A stretch of DNA of 38,723 nt from Candidatus Loosdrechtia aerotolerans (GCA_021646405.1 SOER01000033.1:1-38723); one strand, 5' to 3'. Shown: positions 7,914 to 17,396, counted from the first letter of the stretch. Notes: generated from the letters alone by a model not told the origin. Translations and numbers: made by a program.

Positions 7914-7965
7914 ATCATTTTTTCTGTCCTGAATTACAGAAATCTTGGTTCTACACAAAAACACT

Positions 7966-8877
7966 ATGATGGATTTTAAACTTGAACCCGAAAAAATAGA
8001 TTCCCTTATCCAGTTAGCTATTCAAGAGGATATTGGAATAGGTGATATCACAACAAAAGGTTTGATCCCAGGCAATTTAATGATAGAAGGGGCATTTATT
8101 GCAAAAGAGAATGGAATTATTGCCGGCCTGCCCGTTGTTGAATATTTTTTTTCAAGACTCAATACCAGTACTCTTTTTAAGGAATGGGTGAAAGATGGAT
8201 CCCAGATTAACAAGGGCGAGATTATTGCTACCATAAGTGGTAACGCAAGGACATTACTCTCTGGCGAACGAATCGCCTTGAATTTCCTTCAAAGGCTCTC
8301 AGGTATTGCGACGTTAACATCACAATTTGTTCAGCATATAAAGCCTTTAAAAACTGCAATTATGGATACAAGAAAAACTATTCCTGGTTGGCGATATTTG
8401 GAAAAGTATGCGGTAGTTAAGGGTGGTGGAGTGAACCATAGGACGGGCCTCTATGATCAAATACTCATAAAAGATAATCACCTTAACATCATGAAAAACA
8501 GGTTGTTGTACGATATTCCCACCCATACCAGCATTATTGAAAAAGCAGTATCCCTGGTACGACAAAAAATAAAATCAGGTATCTCAATTGAGGTTGAAAC
8601 AAGAACACGAGAAGAAGTAGAGGATGCCCTCAAGGCAGGAGTAGATATAATCCTCTTTGATAATATGGATATTGTACAGTTAAAAGAGGTTGTCAGGATT
8701 GTAAGAGAATGGAAATCTACAAAAGGCATACATTCGCCTCTTACTGAGGCATCCGGAAATATTACCTTAGAAAATGTGCACCTTATAGCTCAAACAGGTG
8801 TGGACAGGATCTCTATTGGAGCTATAACCCACTCTGCAAAAGCACTGGATATCTCGCTAGAGATATCTGGTTACTAA
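7966..8877 (+). CDS. nadC: Nicotinate-nucleotide pyrophosphorylase (quinolinate phosphoribosyltransferase)
   Basis: This enzyme converts quinolinate and PRPP to nicotinate mononucleotide with loss of CO2, the last dedicated step of de novo NAD synthesis. Motifs visible are EDIGIGDITTKGLIP near the N-terminus, LSGERIALNFLQRLSGIAT, MDTRKTIPGWRYLEKYAVVK (substrate-binding), GGGVNHRTGLYDQILIKDNH, IEVETRTREEVEDAL, ILFDNMD and DRISIGAITHSAKALDISLE at the C-terminus. The frame opens at a TTG (7945), but the ATG at 7966 or 7969 fits the family better, giving 302-303 residues. It follows mlaD by about 50 bases and may be cotranscribed. nadB lies on the other strand at 27366-28973; nadA is not in the window. 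Confidence 0.95.
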   Translation: MMDFKLEPEKIDSLIQLAIQEDIGIGDITTKGLIPGNLMIEGAFIAKENGIIAGLPVVEYFFSRLNTSTLFKEWVKDGSQINKGEIIATISGNARTLLSGERIALNFLQRLSGIATLTSQFVQHIKPLKTAIMDTRKTIPGWRYLEKYAVVKGGGVNHRTGLYDQILIKDNHLNIMKNRLLYDIPTHTSIIEKAVSLVRQKIKSGISIEVETRTREEVEDALKAGVDIILFDNMDIVQLKEVVRIVREWKSTKGIHSPLTEASGNITLENVHLIAQTGVDRISIGAITHSAKALDISLEISGY

Positions 8878-9181
8878 AAACCAACCGGAGAGCGGTTATG
8901 GTAACAACGTCTGTTCCATCATACCCCGAATCCCCTTGTACATCCACCGTCTTCAGTATTTTCTTGATAAATATCCTATATCATTTTATACTTAGTAAGC
9001 TAGAAATAGATACAAAGATTATTGAAAAAACATGAGAAATTTTATGTATATTTGGTTAATTACCATATGCAATTTGTATGCTTATTATTTGAAAAAAAAC
9101 TTTGATAGTGTCTGATGACAGAGAGCAGCATACAATTTGTAGGTACATTTACGATATTATTTTCAGCAAAAGGGATACTGC
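8878..9181. other. Noncoding gap between nadC and the S41 protease gene
   Basis: I see no gene in these 304 bases. A small imperfect stem (AACCG/CGGTT, 8885-8899) follows nadC but lacks a T tract. Two similar AT-rich boxes, CAATTTGTATGC (about 9069) and ACAATTTGTAGGT (about 9132), recur 63 bases apart and could be regulator sites. The last bases carry AAAAGGGA, the ribosome site of the protease gene. No -35/-10 pair stood out clearly. Confidence 0.5.
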
Positions 9182-12100
9182 ATGAAACCAAAATTTATCT
9201 CTAAATATTTACCGGCCATATTTATCTTCTTATTTTCGTTCACCTTTTTTTTCACCACCCCTGTAAAGACCTTTGGTTTAGAACCTTTTTTTGAAAGAAC
9301 GAGAGAAAAAGAAGACACCAACTACAAATTTCGTCTTTCAGGTATTGTCATGTCCTATGTCAACAGATTGTATGTAGATCCGGAACGTATCAAACTTCTG
9401 GAAATGCTGAACGAAGCCCTGGCATGGGAAGAAAGAGTGATCCCGGAGGTCTTGACTGATTTTTCAGAAAGCACAAATACCGTGACGGTTACTGTAGATA
9501 ATATCTCAAAAACGTATGATCTATCCAATATTCGCCGGTCTAAAGATATGATTAATATCTTGCGCGATGCCCTTACCTTTATCAATACACAACGTCAACC
9601 TGATGAAAATCTTGCCGTACATGACGTTGAATACACTGCAATCAATGGAATGCTTACTCACTTAGATCCTCATTCAATTATCTTTCCGCCAAAAGAATTT
9701 AATGAATTTAAAATTGGCACTACAGGAAAGTTTGGCGGGCTCGGCATGGTTGTTGGTCTAAGGGATGGACAGTTAACCGTAATATCCCCTATAGAGGGCA
9801 CCCCGGCTGCAAGGGCTGGTGTAAAGGCTGGTGATAAGATTGTTGAAATTGATGGAGAATCTACCATTAGTATGAATCTTGCAGAATCCGTTGGGAAATT
9901 GCGGGGAGACCCGGAAACAAAGGTATCACTATCAATTTTATCCGAGAAGGCTACTCAACCGAAACTATATACCCTAAAACGTGAGGTCATTAATATTCCT
10001 ACCGTTGAATCTGCTTCGTTAGGTAACGGAACAGGGTATATAAAAATACGGAATTTCCAGGACGATACATCCCAAACCCTCACCAAGCATCTGGAAAACT
10101 TAAAGACTTCTGATGAGTTAAAAGGATTGATTATTGACTTACGAAACAACTCGGGAGGACTTTTGGATCAAGCGGTAGAGGTTGCGGATACATTTCTTGA
10201 TAGTGGCGCTATTGTCGTTACCGTTGGTCCCGGCGGCCATCCAAGAGAAATACAGGATGCGAGAAAAACTCAAACTGACGAAATTTCATATCCAATTGTA
10301 GTACTCGTCGATGCAGGAAGCGCATCAGGCGCAGAGATTGTTGCTGGAGCACTGAAAGAAAACAACCGTGCGGTAATTGTTGGAGACAGAAGCTTTGGGA
10401 AAGGTTCAGTGCAACAACTTATTGAGCTTATGGACGGTTCTGCATTAAAATTAACTATTGCAAAATACTTAACTCCTTTACTTACTGACATTCAATCGGT
10501 TGGCATTACGCCGGATATTCAGCTTACCCCGGTAACCATTTTGAAAGACGATATTAATCTGTTTCGAGGTCATACGGCCCTTCGTGAAGAAGATCTCAAA
10601 CAGCACCTGGAGGAACACCCGAAAGGTGAAACCCCTTTCGCTACCCTCAAATTTTTCCAGGAAGCCGATGAGAAAAGTAAAACTGATGATTCAGAAGCAG
10701 AAGAGGTAGGTGATCCCTACAAACTGCCCGACTTTGATAAAGATTTCCATGTCATCTTTGCAAAGAAGCTCCTTACAAAAGCCTCTCATCTGCAGCGGGA
10801 AGCATTCTTGCAAAACTCCTTGCCTATCATAGAGGAAACAGCTCGATTAGAGGAGGAGAAAATCGCACAGGCACTTCAGAAATTAGATATTGATTGGTCT
10901 AAAGGTACAATAGCAGGAAATGCTCAGTCAGCAGTATCTTTTTCCACGATACCATCAAGTGGGCAAGCAAAAGCTGGAGATAAAATAACAATCACCGTAA
11001 AGGTAACAAATGTCGGCGATGTACCGCTGTATCAACTGCGGGGTATTTCATCGAGCAAGAATGGGCTTTTTGACAAACTTGAGTTCATTCTGGGAAAGAT
11101 AGACAAAGGAGCTACAAAATCATACTCCACAATGGTAAATATCCCAAAAAATGCATTAGACAGAAAGGACGAGATTGTTATTAAATTTGAGGAGTTTAAT
11201 AACAATGCCCCTCAGGATATCAAGATAAATGTTATTACAAAAGCATTGCCAAGACCAGTTTTTGCTTATTCCTATCAAATCCTTGATAGCGAAAAAACAT
11301 CTCCTGTCAATAACGGAGACGGCTTAATTCAGACAGGTGAAAATATTGATCTCCTGGTAAGTGTAAAAAATGTCGGTGAAGGCTTCTCGGAGAAAAACGT
11401 TGTTACCTTAAGAAATTTAAGCAATAAAGATGTTCTTATAAAAAATGGCCGGGAAGAAATTGGTACATTAAATCCGGGAGAGAGGAAAGAGGTAAAATTA
11501 TCTTTGTTTGTGAAAGATACATTCTCCCTGGACAATTTTAGTATGGATTTAATTATTTCTGATATCATTTTCGGAACGTCCCTTTCCAATAAACTAAAAT
11601 TTCCTGTTATTGGAACAAAACCTAAATTAACACCTGCAACTACCAATGTAAAGATAACCAGGAATTATACTCCGCTCTATGGGGGAATGTCTTTTGACTC
11701 ACCGGTTGTATCTATGATGACTGAGGGAATGGCGCTAATTTCCGATATAAAAGGTAATGATTGGTTCCGCATAACATTATCAGAAGATCGGTTTGGATGG
11801 GTCTCTGCTAAAGATGTTGTTGAGGTTAGTACTGCTGAAAGCAGGGTAAGTAATATAGAGCCCTATCTACAACGGATCCCACCGACCATTACTTTAGGGA
11901 AATCCTTACCGAGTCTGTTACTCGAAAATGATCAGTTGCCCTTATCTGCAATCATCGAGGATGATTCACATGTAAAACATGCCTATGTTTTAGTAAACAA
12001 CGATAAGGTTTTTTTCAAATCGAACAAAGATACAATGCTCAGAGAACGCTGCCGGCTTGAGATCAACAAAGATTTACCGCTAGAAGAAGGCCCTAATGTA

Positions 12101-12190
12101 ATAACGATAATCGCACGTGACGACCAGGATTTGGTTGCCATTCAATCATTTGTTACAACAAGTAGCATTACGATTGCAAAAGGGTTATAG
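9182..12190 (+). CDS. Large secreted S41-family C-terminal processing protease with extra beta-sandwich domains
   Basis: This is a 1002-residue protein, more than twice the usual CtpA length. A signal peptide (residues 1-32) is followed by a helical region and a PDZ domain (about 180-265, GGLGMVVGLRDGQL, AARAGVKAGDKIVEIDG). The S41 catalytic domain (about 270-455) has Ser382 in DAGSASGAEI and Lys407 in SFGKGSVQ, exactly 25 residues apart as in known Ser/Lys dyads. A long Lys/Glu-rich linker follows. Two CARDB-like beta domains (about 585-690 and 690-815, each with VTNVGD or VKNVGEG), an SH3-like segment (about 825-890, GWVSAKDV) and a final beta-sandwich (about 905-1002) make up the tail. The layout recalls the large MXAN_5808-type peptidases of myxobacteria. 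It probably processes envelope proteins in the periplasm. The gene is monocistronic, with an AAAAGGGA site before the ATG and a hairpin after it. Confidence 0.9.
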   Translation: MKPKFISKYLPAIFIFLFSFTFFFTTPVKTFGLEPFFERTREKEDTNYKFRLSGIVMSYVNRLYVDPERIKLLEMLNEALAWEERVIPEVLTDFSESTNTVTVTVDNISKTYDLSNIRRSKDMINILRDALTFINTQRQPDENLAVHDVEYTAINGMLTHLDPHSIIFPPKEFNEFKIGTTGKFGGLGMVVGLRDGQLTVISPIEGTPAARAGVKAGDKIVEIDGESTISMNLAESVGKLRGDPETKVSLSILSEKATQPKLYTLKREVINIPTVESASLGNGTGYIKIRNFQDDTSQTLTKHLENLKTSDELKGLIIDLRNNSGGLLDQAVEVADTFLDSGAIVVTVGPGGHPREIQDARKTQTDEISYPIVVLVDAGSASGAEIVAGALKENNRAVIVGDRSFGKGSVQQLIELMDGSALKLTIAKYLTPLLTDIQSVGITPDIQLTPVTILKDDINLFRGHTALREEDLKQHLEEHPKGETPFATLKFFQEADEKSKTDDSEAEEVGDPYKLPDFDKDFHVIFAKKLLTKASHLQREAFLQNSLPIIEETARLEEEKIAQALQKLDIDWSKGTIAGNAQSAVSFSTIPSSGQAKAGDKITITVKVTNVGDVPLYQLRGISSSKNGLFDKLEFILGKIDKGATKSYSTMVNIPKNALDRKDEIVIKFEEFNNNAPQDIKINVITKALPRPVFAYSYQILDSEKTSPVNNGDGLIQTGENIDLLVSVKNVGEGFSEKNVVTLRNLSNKDVLIKNGREEIGTLNPGERKEVKLSLFVKDTFSLDNFSMDLIISDIIFGTSLSNKLKFPVIGTKPKLTPATTNVKITRNYTPLYGGMSFDSPVVSMMTEGMALISDIKGNDWFRITLSEDRFGWVSAKDVVEVSTAESRVSNIEPYLQRIPPTITLGKSLPSLLLENDQLPLSAIIEDDSHVKHAYVLVNNDKVFFKSNKDTMLRERCRLEINKDLPLEEGPNVITIIARDDQDLVAIQSFVTTSSITIAKGL

Positions 12191-12220
12191 TACGCTCTTC
12201 TAACATCGTCACTTAAATAC

Positions 12221-12252
12221 GGCTGGTTCAATCGCAGATGATTGAACCAGCC
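12221..12252. terminator. Shared hairpin between convergent protease and sat operons
   Basis: GGCTGGTTCAATC (12221-12233) pairs perfectly with GATTGAACCAGCC (12240-12252) across a six-base loop. It is placed 30 bases past the protease stop and about 75 bases past the sat stop on the other strand, so it can serve both transcripts. Neither side has a strong T tract, so it may act as an mRNA 3' end stabiliser or factor-aided stop rather than a classical intrinsic terminator. Confidence 0.6.
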
Positions 12253-12325
12253 AGAATAACCATGTCTTATAAATGCCTGCAAAAGAAACAGAAAGTATAA
12301 AACGTTTACAATTTGAGCATCTTTT

Positions 12326-13498
12326 TTATTGTTTTACATCCTGATAATATTCACTGAGTATACTTGCCACTTCTGGTCTTGTAAAGGTAGGAGGCGGTGC
12401 TTGTCCTGTACTCAACATCCTGCGAACTTCTGTTCCGCTAAGGATTGCGTGATTTGCTGAATCATGAGGACATGTCTTGTAAGAGGCCATACCATTACAT
12501 GCGTTACAGTAAAATGTATGGTCAAAGAATAGCGGTGTGATTCCTATTTCGTGAGGATCAAATTCATCAAAAATGTAATGTGCATCAAACGTTCCATAAA
12601 AATTACCGACACCGGCATGATCCCTGCCTACAATAAAATGAGTACAGCCGTAGTTTTTTCTCACGATGGCGTGGAAGATTGCTTCTCTCGGACCTGCATA
12701 TCGCATTGCAGCAGGGAAAACTGCTAACATCGCCCTGTCTTTCGGATAGTATTTCTCGAGAAGAACTTCATAACTCCTGATTCTCACAGGTGCTGGAACA
12801 TCATCGCTTTTTGTCTCTCCCACTAACGGGTGTAAGAGGATTGCATCTACTACCTCTAAGGCGCATTTCTGGATATATTCGTGGGCGCGATGGACAGGGT
12901 TCCGGGTCTGAAATCCAACAATCCGTTTCCATCCTTTTTTTGCAAACGCCTCTCTTGTTTCGGCAGGGTCTAACCGATATGTCAAAAAATCACCCGGTTT
13001 TGTCCTGTTGACAACGCTTACTTTGCCTCCCAGAAGATAATCCCCCATTTTATAAACGTACTCTACACCGGGATGCTTTCTGTCATCGACACCATAAATC
13101 TCCAGCGATTCTTTTTGTTTATTATGATGATATATTTCTTCGAGGTGTAAAATTGCAATTACCTCATTGGCCTGATCTACGAGTGCTACATCTTTACCAG
13201 GTGTAAGGCCTTCAACCTCTTCCTTCGTAGCAGAGAGAGTAACGGGAATTGACCATGGCAGACCATGAGACAATCTCATATTATCCACCACGTTATCATA
13301 GTCTGCTTTACCCATAAAACCCTCTAAAGGACTCATTGCCCCAACAGCAATCATATCAAGATCAGACATTTCACGAGGACTCAGCTGGATTTTTTTCATA
13401 TCATAATGAGTAGCCTTATCAAGCAGTAGTTCGCGCTCCTCCATGGATACGATTTTATTTATCAGTTTCCCTCCGTGAGGAGCTATATTTTTAACCAT
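12326..13498 (-). CDS. sat: Sulfate adenylyltransferase (ATP sulfurylase), dissimilatory-type homo-oligomer
   Basis: This enzyme interconverts sulfate plus ATP with adenosine-5'-phosphosulfate (APS) and pyrophosphate. The 390 residues show QTRNPVHRAH (197-206) and GRDHAGVG (291-298), the two nucleotide-binding motifs, plus MRYAGPREA. A C-terminal zinc-type cluster CNACNGMASYKTCPH (Cys331, Cys334, Cys343) is found in the Sat type of sulfate reducers and thermophiles. There is no APS-kinase domain. It is the last gene of an aprA-aprB-sat operon: its AAAGGAG ribosome site overlaps the aprB stop. Together with AprBA it can activate sulfate and reduce APS to sulfite, or run in reverse to make ATP from sulfite oxidation. 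No dsr genes are nearby to show which. Confidence 0.95.
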   Translation of the reverse strand: MVKNIAPHGGKLINKIVSMEERELLLDKATHYDMKKIQLSPREMSDLDMIAVGAMSPLEGFMGKADYDNVVDNMRLSHGLPWSIPVTLSATKEEVEGLTPGKDVALVDQANEVIAILHLEEIYHHNKQKESLEIYGVDDRKHPGVEYVYKMGDYLLGGKVSVVNRTKPGDFLTYRLDPAETREAFAKKGWKRIVGFQTRNPVHRAHEYIQKCALEVVDAILLHPLVGETKSDDVPAPVRIRSYEVLLEKYYPKDRAMLAVFPAAMRYAGPREAIFHAIVRKNYGCTHFIVGRDHAGVGNFYGTFDAHYIFDEFDPHEIGITPLFFDHTFYCNACNGMASYKTCPHDSANHAILSGTEVRRMLSTGQAPPPTFTRPEVASILSEYYQDVKQ

Positions 13499-13504
13499 TT
13501 TTTA

Positions 13505-13834
13505 TCAATCTCCTTTCACATGTTTTGCTTGAATAACAAATTCTTCCTGATGCCCCCTGGCATCCCAGACAGTCCAGATTGTCTTATCACGTTTTAATCG
13601 TACTTTCAGCGAAGCACCATTACTACCAATTTGAAAAGGGAGCCTTAACTCAATCGCCTGAACAGGACATTCCTTTACACAGCATGCGCAAGTCCAGCAG
13701 GCAGATTGGTCACGGATTGCCGCTTTCATACTCTCTTTACGGTAACACAGGTTTCCTGGACAAATACGCTCGCAGCGTCCCTCAGGCAATCCTTTACATC
13801 CGTTACAGACGTTTTCATCAATAAAGATACTCAT
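13505..13834 (-). CDS. aprB: Adenylylsulfate reductase beta-type subunit (two 4Fe-4S clusters), short form
   Basis: This 109-residue iron-sulfur protein has two cysteine sets. The first is Cys10, Cys13, Cys21 and Cys25 (ENVCNGC, RICP), and the second is Cys46, Cys49, Cys52 and Cys56 (CWTCACCVKECP). Together they match the two 4Fe-4S clusters that pass electrons to the FAD of AprA. A C-terminal beta region follows (LKVRLKRDKTIWTVWDARG). Canonical AprB of sulfate reducers has about 150 residues with a tail that wraps AprA; that tail is missing here. This short form is known next to AprA-like proteins in some non-sulfate-respiring anaerobes. The ATG lies one base past the aprA stop, and sat follows. 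The electron donor is unknown; no QmoABC genes are present. Confidence 0.85.
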   Translation of the reverse strand: MSIFIDENVCNGCKGLPEGRCERICPGNLCYRKESMKAAIRDQSACWTCACCVKECPVQAIELRLPFQIGSNGASLKVRLKRDKTIWTVWDARGHQEEFVIQAKHVKGD

Positions 13835-13835
13835 A

Positions 13836-15509
13836 TCAGCATAAAGGTCTTTCTATCATTTTTATCTCATCGGTATGGATATTATAGAGAGAATTCACAA
13901 ATACCAGCCATCTCTTATCATCCCTGTTAGGATAATCTAATCGGGTTTGATAACATGCCCACCGTGTCTCCTTTCGGTAAATCAGATGTTCTACCAATAC
14001 CCTGGCTACATCGATCCTGTCAATACACTCTAAAGCTTCAACAAGGGTATAATTATCTTCTGCTGCAATATCCCGTACGTGTTCTTGTAAGCCTTTGAGT
14101 AATCGCCTTGCCTCTAATAACCGCTCTTCATGAAGTGCATAATTCATGGAAATACCACCTGCACATTCGTCCATGATCTTTTGAAGACGTTCTCTCACTT
14201 CCACTGGTGATAACCCAAATTTCTTTGTTAAAGGGGACAAGACTCGAGTCTTCTCTTTCTGTATGAATTCATGATCTACGTCCTCGAGGCAATTTCCCTT
14301 CACATCCTCTAAGGCTGTTGCAGCAGCGATACGCGCCTCAACCCAACTCCCGCTTACATATTTCTTTGGTGCACCGCCAGCAACCTCTCCTGCTGCATAA
14401 AGGCCCGGTACGGTTGTCCTCCTTCCTTTATCTATCCAATAGCCTGCCTGACAATGACCTCCAACAATGAACGGCTCTGTTCCCTGTATCTCCACGGGTC
14501 TTCTCCTGGGATTCATATCATCACTTGCCCATAATAAAACAACTTGAGGGTTCATATTGAGAAAGGCCTCTTTTAACTTTCTTTCTTGCGCTTCATCTAA
14601 GGTTGTTGTATCCAAAAAGCACGGTCCCCGCCCAGCTTTTGTTTCTTCTACAGTAGCTAAGAGCCTGTGGTGTGTTAAACACCTGTTTCCGCCCAGGTGT
14701 TTATAATAGAGCGCTAAATAATCTTCGCCCAGGGCATTAATCTGCTTTGCGTATGCACCAACAGCAATAGTGCCCGTCGGGGCATGTACATCTTTTACAC
14801 GCAGTGCGATAAACCGATTCTCGAAGCTGGTCATTTCAGCACCAATTCGTATTCCCATAGCATATCCTGTTCCAGCGTTCCACGGACAATACCATGTAAG
14901 GTGACGTGCCTCACCCGTGTTATTCGGCCTGTAGATCCCGGAGGCTCCTCCGGTAGCTACGATAACAGCTTTTGCCCGCACAACATAGAACATACCGTCT
15001 CTTATTCCATATCCAAATGCGCCACAAACATGCTTGCCATTATAAATAAAATTTGTCGCCACAACACGATTCAATACGCGGGCAGGGGTCTTTCGCACAG
15101 CTCCTGCAAGAATAGGCTTTAGCCGTTCACCAAGGATACGTATACTGCGTTTCCCTTTCCTTTTATATGTACCATCTTCATTCTTCTCAATGGGAAGCCC
15201 CATCTCTTCAACATCTCTAACAACTTCATTCAGACCCTGTGCAATATCATATACGAGATCTTTTCTTATAATCCCTTCAAACTGCCGTTCTATGTATGAC
15301 ACATGTATATCAGGAGTCTGACCCGGATTCAGATAGGCGTTGATGGCATTTAATCCCATCGCCAGGCATCCGCTCCGCTCAATATGTGCCTTCTCCATAA
15401 TGACAACCCTGCAATTGGGAGACCGTTTGTAAATTTCTACAGCAGCAAAACACCCCGCTGCCCCACCACCAATAATCAGTATGTCAGTATCTATATACAC
15501 AACACTCAT
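13836..15509 (-). CDS. aprA: Adenylylsulfate reductase alpha-type flavoprotein
   Basis: This 557-residue protein belongs to the succinate dehydrogenase/fumarate reductase flavoprotein superfamily. The FAD-binding GGGAAG lies at residues 14-19, with MEKAHIERSGCLAMGLNAIN following as in AprA. FAD contacts include VIVATGGASGIYRPNNTGEA and GLYAAGEVAGGAPKKYVSGSW. The RPNNTGEA and WASDDMNPRRRP stretches are AprA-like rather than SdhA-like. It reduces APS to sulfite and AMP, or oxidises sulfite in reverse, with AprB as electron partner. It is shorter than the roughly 620-660 residues of sulfate-reducer AprA, in line with the short AprB. It is first in the aprA-aprB-sat operon. No strong ribosome site precedes the ATG, and the upstream 486 bases contain only an AT-rich inverted repeat. 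Confidence 0.88.
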   Translation of the reverse strand: MSVVYIDTDILIIGGGAAGCFAAVEIYKRSPNCRVVIMEKAHIERSGCLAMGLNAINAYLNPGQTPDIHVSYIERQFEGIIRKDLVYDIAQGLNEVVRDVEEMGLPIEKNEDGTYKRKGKRSIRILGERLKPILAGAVRKTPARVLNRVVATNFIYNGKHVCGAFGYGIRDGMFYVVRAKAVIVATGGASGIYRPNNTGEARHLTWYCPWNAGTGYAMGIRIGAEMTSFENRFIALRVKDVHAPTGTIAVGAYAKQINALGEDYLALYYKHLGGNRCLTHHRLLATVEETKAGRGPCFLDTTTLDEAQERKLKEAFLNMNPQVVLLWASDDMNPRRRPVEIQGTEPFIVGGHCQAGYWIDKGRRTTVPGLYAAGEVAGGAPKKYVSGSWVEARIAAATALEDVKGNCLEDVDHEFIQKEKTRVLSPLTKKFGLSPVEVRERLQKIMDECAGGISMNYALHEERLLEARRLLKGLQEHVRDIAAEDNYTLVEALECIDRIDVARVLVEHLIYRKETRWACYQTRLDYPNRDDKRWLVFVNSLYNIHTDEIKMIERPLC

Positions 15510-15995
15510 AACTTTTGTAACGATAAAAGCTTATAGAAAACAACAGTTAAGCCATCGTTATTAGTTCAGGAGATAAAATATACCTTCTTGAAAATTTAAA
15601 AGATTCTTAAATTTTATATGATACTCGTGTTTTATTATTGTGTCAATTCTAAAACAGCTTATAGAGAAGAGGAGAAGGGTATGCTCTCCATTCAATCTGT
15701 TAGATATTCTTTTCCGTCACAGAGGAGTAACACATTTTATAAAATAAAACAACATAGATTATGGTCTCTAACAACCTCGATTGTATCTAATATTTCTACG
15801 GAAATAATTGAAAAAAATTTGACTTATTTTTCTAAATGTAATAAAGTAAACAACCCTTAAATATCGCTTATAACATGTATTTAGGGATAGAGCTTATACT
15901 TTTCGGGTATGATTATCTGTTTAAATCAAACAAGATATCATATCAGCATGAAAATTGTTTTATAAGAGTTTGAAGAATTAAAACAGATCTCGTAA
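15510..15995. other. Divergent noncoding region between aprA and the GlcD-type gene
   Basis: These 486 bases separate two outward-facing operons and should hold both promoters. A perfect 9-base inverted repeat, AAAATTTAA (15591-15599) and TTAAATTTT (15607-15615), sits about 80-105 bases upstream of aprA and may be an operator. A frame at 15681-15860 would encode 59 residues starting MLSIQSVRYSF after an AGGAG-like site, but its composition is not convincingly protein-like and I recognise no family. GGAGA/TCTCC around 15671-15688 can fold over that ATG. A TATACT box lies near 15896 without a good -35. Confidence 0.35.
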
Positions 15996-17396
15996 ATGAA
16001 TACAACGGTACATACAAAATCAAAAATAACCGAATGGGTAAATGTATTTAGTCAGCTTATAGGAAGGGAAAACGTACTCTCTACACTTGAAGATCGGCTA
16101 TGCTATGCATGTGATGGTTCCAAGCAAAAACATATACCAGATGTTGTTTTACAGCCGCACACTACTCAGCAGGTATCCCATATAATGCAGTTTGCGAATG
16201 AAAAGAAGATACCTGTTTATCCACGCGGCGCAGGCTCGGGACTTACGGGCGGGGCAGTTCCGGTAGAGGGCGGGATTGTATTAGATTTCACTCAAATGAA
16301 CCGAATACTGGATATCATTCCAGAAGATCTTACCGCTACGGTCGAACCCGGGGTTGTTACTCATACATTACAAAAGGAAGTTGCCCGTTATAAACTCTTT
16401 TATCCGCCAGATCCCGCAAGTGCGGCATTCTCCACCCTTGGTGGAAATGTAGCAGAATGCTCAGGCGGAATTACCGGTTTGAAGTATGGTGTTACAAGGG
16501 ATTATATCTTATCACTAGAGGTAGTTCTTGCGGACGGGAATATTATTCACACCGGAAGAAAAACATTAAAAAATGTTACGGGTTATGATCTTACCCGGTT
16601 GTTTGTCGGTTCAGAAGGTACGTTAGGAATTTTTACGCAGATAACAGTAAAACTGCTTCCGCTCCCGGAAAAGATTCAAACGCTTTTGGCCTTTTTCTCA
16701 TCTCCCCAGGATGCCGTAAAGGCCTCAAATCAAATCATCTCAAACAATCTTCTCCCCAGAGCCCTTGAGTTTATTGATAAATCAAGTATTCGCTGTATAC
16801 AAGGATATAAAAAAGAAATCAAAATACCATCGGATGTACATGCGATCCTTCTTGTTGATGTTGATGGGAGGGAGGAGAGCGTACAAACAGAAATATCTCT
16901 GGTAGAGAAAATACTCACAGGAAATCATACACTTCATGTCATTTCTGCGAAAGATAATAAAGAACGCGATATACTCTGGGAGGTCAGACGTGCTCTATCT
17001 CCGGCACTGTATACTATAGCGCCTTTTAAAATCAATGAAGATATTTGTGTTCCACGAAGCCGAATACTGGAAATGCTACAAAGAATAGATACTGTTTGTG
17101 AACAATATCCTTCCTTGCAGATTGCCAATTTTGGGCATATTGGAGACGGTAATATCCACGTTAATATCATGTATAAAGATAAAAGCCAAAGATTACTGGC
17201 AGAGAAGGCGATAGGAGAAATCCTGCGTAATACTGTGGAACTTGGTGGAACAATTTCCGGGGAACACGGTATCGGAAACGTAAAATCGGAGTATGTACCG
17301 GTTGAAATACCCCTTCGCGAATTGAACATCATGAAAGATATTAAAAACTTACTAGATCCAAATGGGATATTAAACCCGGGTAAGATATTTCAATAA
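15996..17396 (+). CDS. glcD: FAD-linked (S)-2-hydroxy-acid oxidase, GlcD family
   Basis: This 466-residue flavoprotein has an FAD-binding PCMH domain near the N-terminus (YPRGAGSGLTGGAVPVEGG and LDFTQMNRIL, about 75-105, then GGNVAECSGGITGLKYGVTRDY and VGSEGTLGIFT). The C-terminal substrate/FAD-oxidase cap carries the metal/substrate motif GHIGDGNIHVNI and SGEHGIGNVK. Family members oxidise glycolate or D-lactate to keto acids, donating electrons to quinone or a ferredoxin-like partner. GlcE and GlcF subunits are absent here, so it may act alone like D-lactate dehydrogenase or use an unlinked partner. The substrate cannot be fixed from sequence. No clear ribosome site precedes the ATG. An aminotransferase gene follows after 40 bases, perhaps cotranscribed. 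Confidence 0.88.
   Translation: MNTTVHTKSKITEWVNVFSQLIGRENVLSTLEDRLCYACDGSKQKHIPDVVLQPHTTQQVSHIMQFANEKKIPVYPRGAGSGLTGGAVPVEGGIVLDFTQMNRILDIIPEDLTATVEPGVVTHTLQKEVARYKLFYPPDPASAAFSTLGGNVAECSGGITGLKYGVTRDYILSLEVVLADGNIIHTGRKTLKNVTGYDLTRLFVGSEGTLGIFTQITVKLLPLPEKIQTLLAFFSSPQDAVKASNQIISNNLLPRALEFIDKSSIRCIQGYKKEIKIPSDVHAILLVDVDGREESVQTEISLVEKILTGNHTLHVISAKDNKERDILWEVRRALSPALYTIAPFKINEDICVPRSRILEMLQRIDTVCEQYPSLQIANFGHIGDGNIHVNIMYKDKSQRLLAEKAIGEILRNTVELGGTISGEHGIGNVKSEYVPVEIPLRELNIMKDIKNLLDPNGILNPGKIFQ

Noticed and set aside
15618-15860. An 80-codon open frame in the aprA-glcD gap
   Set aside because: The sequence resembles no family, composition is not protein-like and the region must hold two divergent promoters. 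A shorter 59-codon version has a possible ribosome site, so I mention it in the gap description but do not call it a gene.
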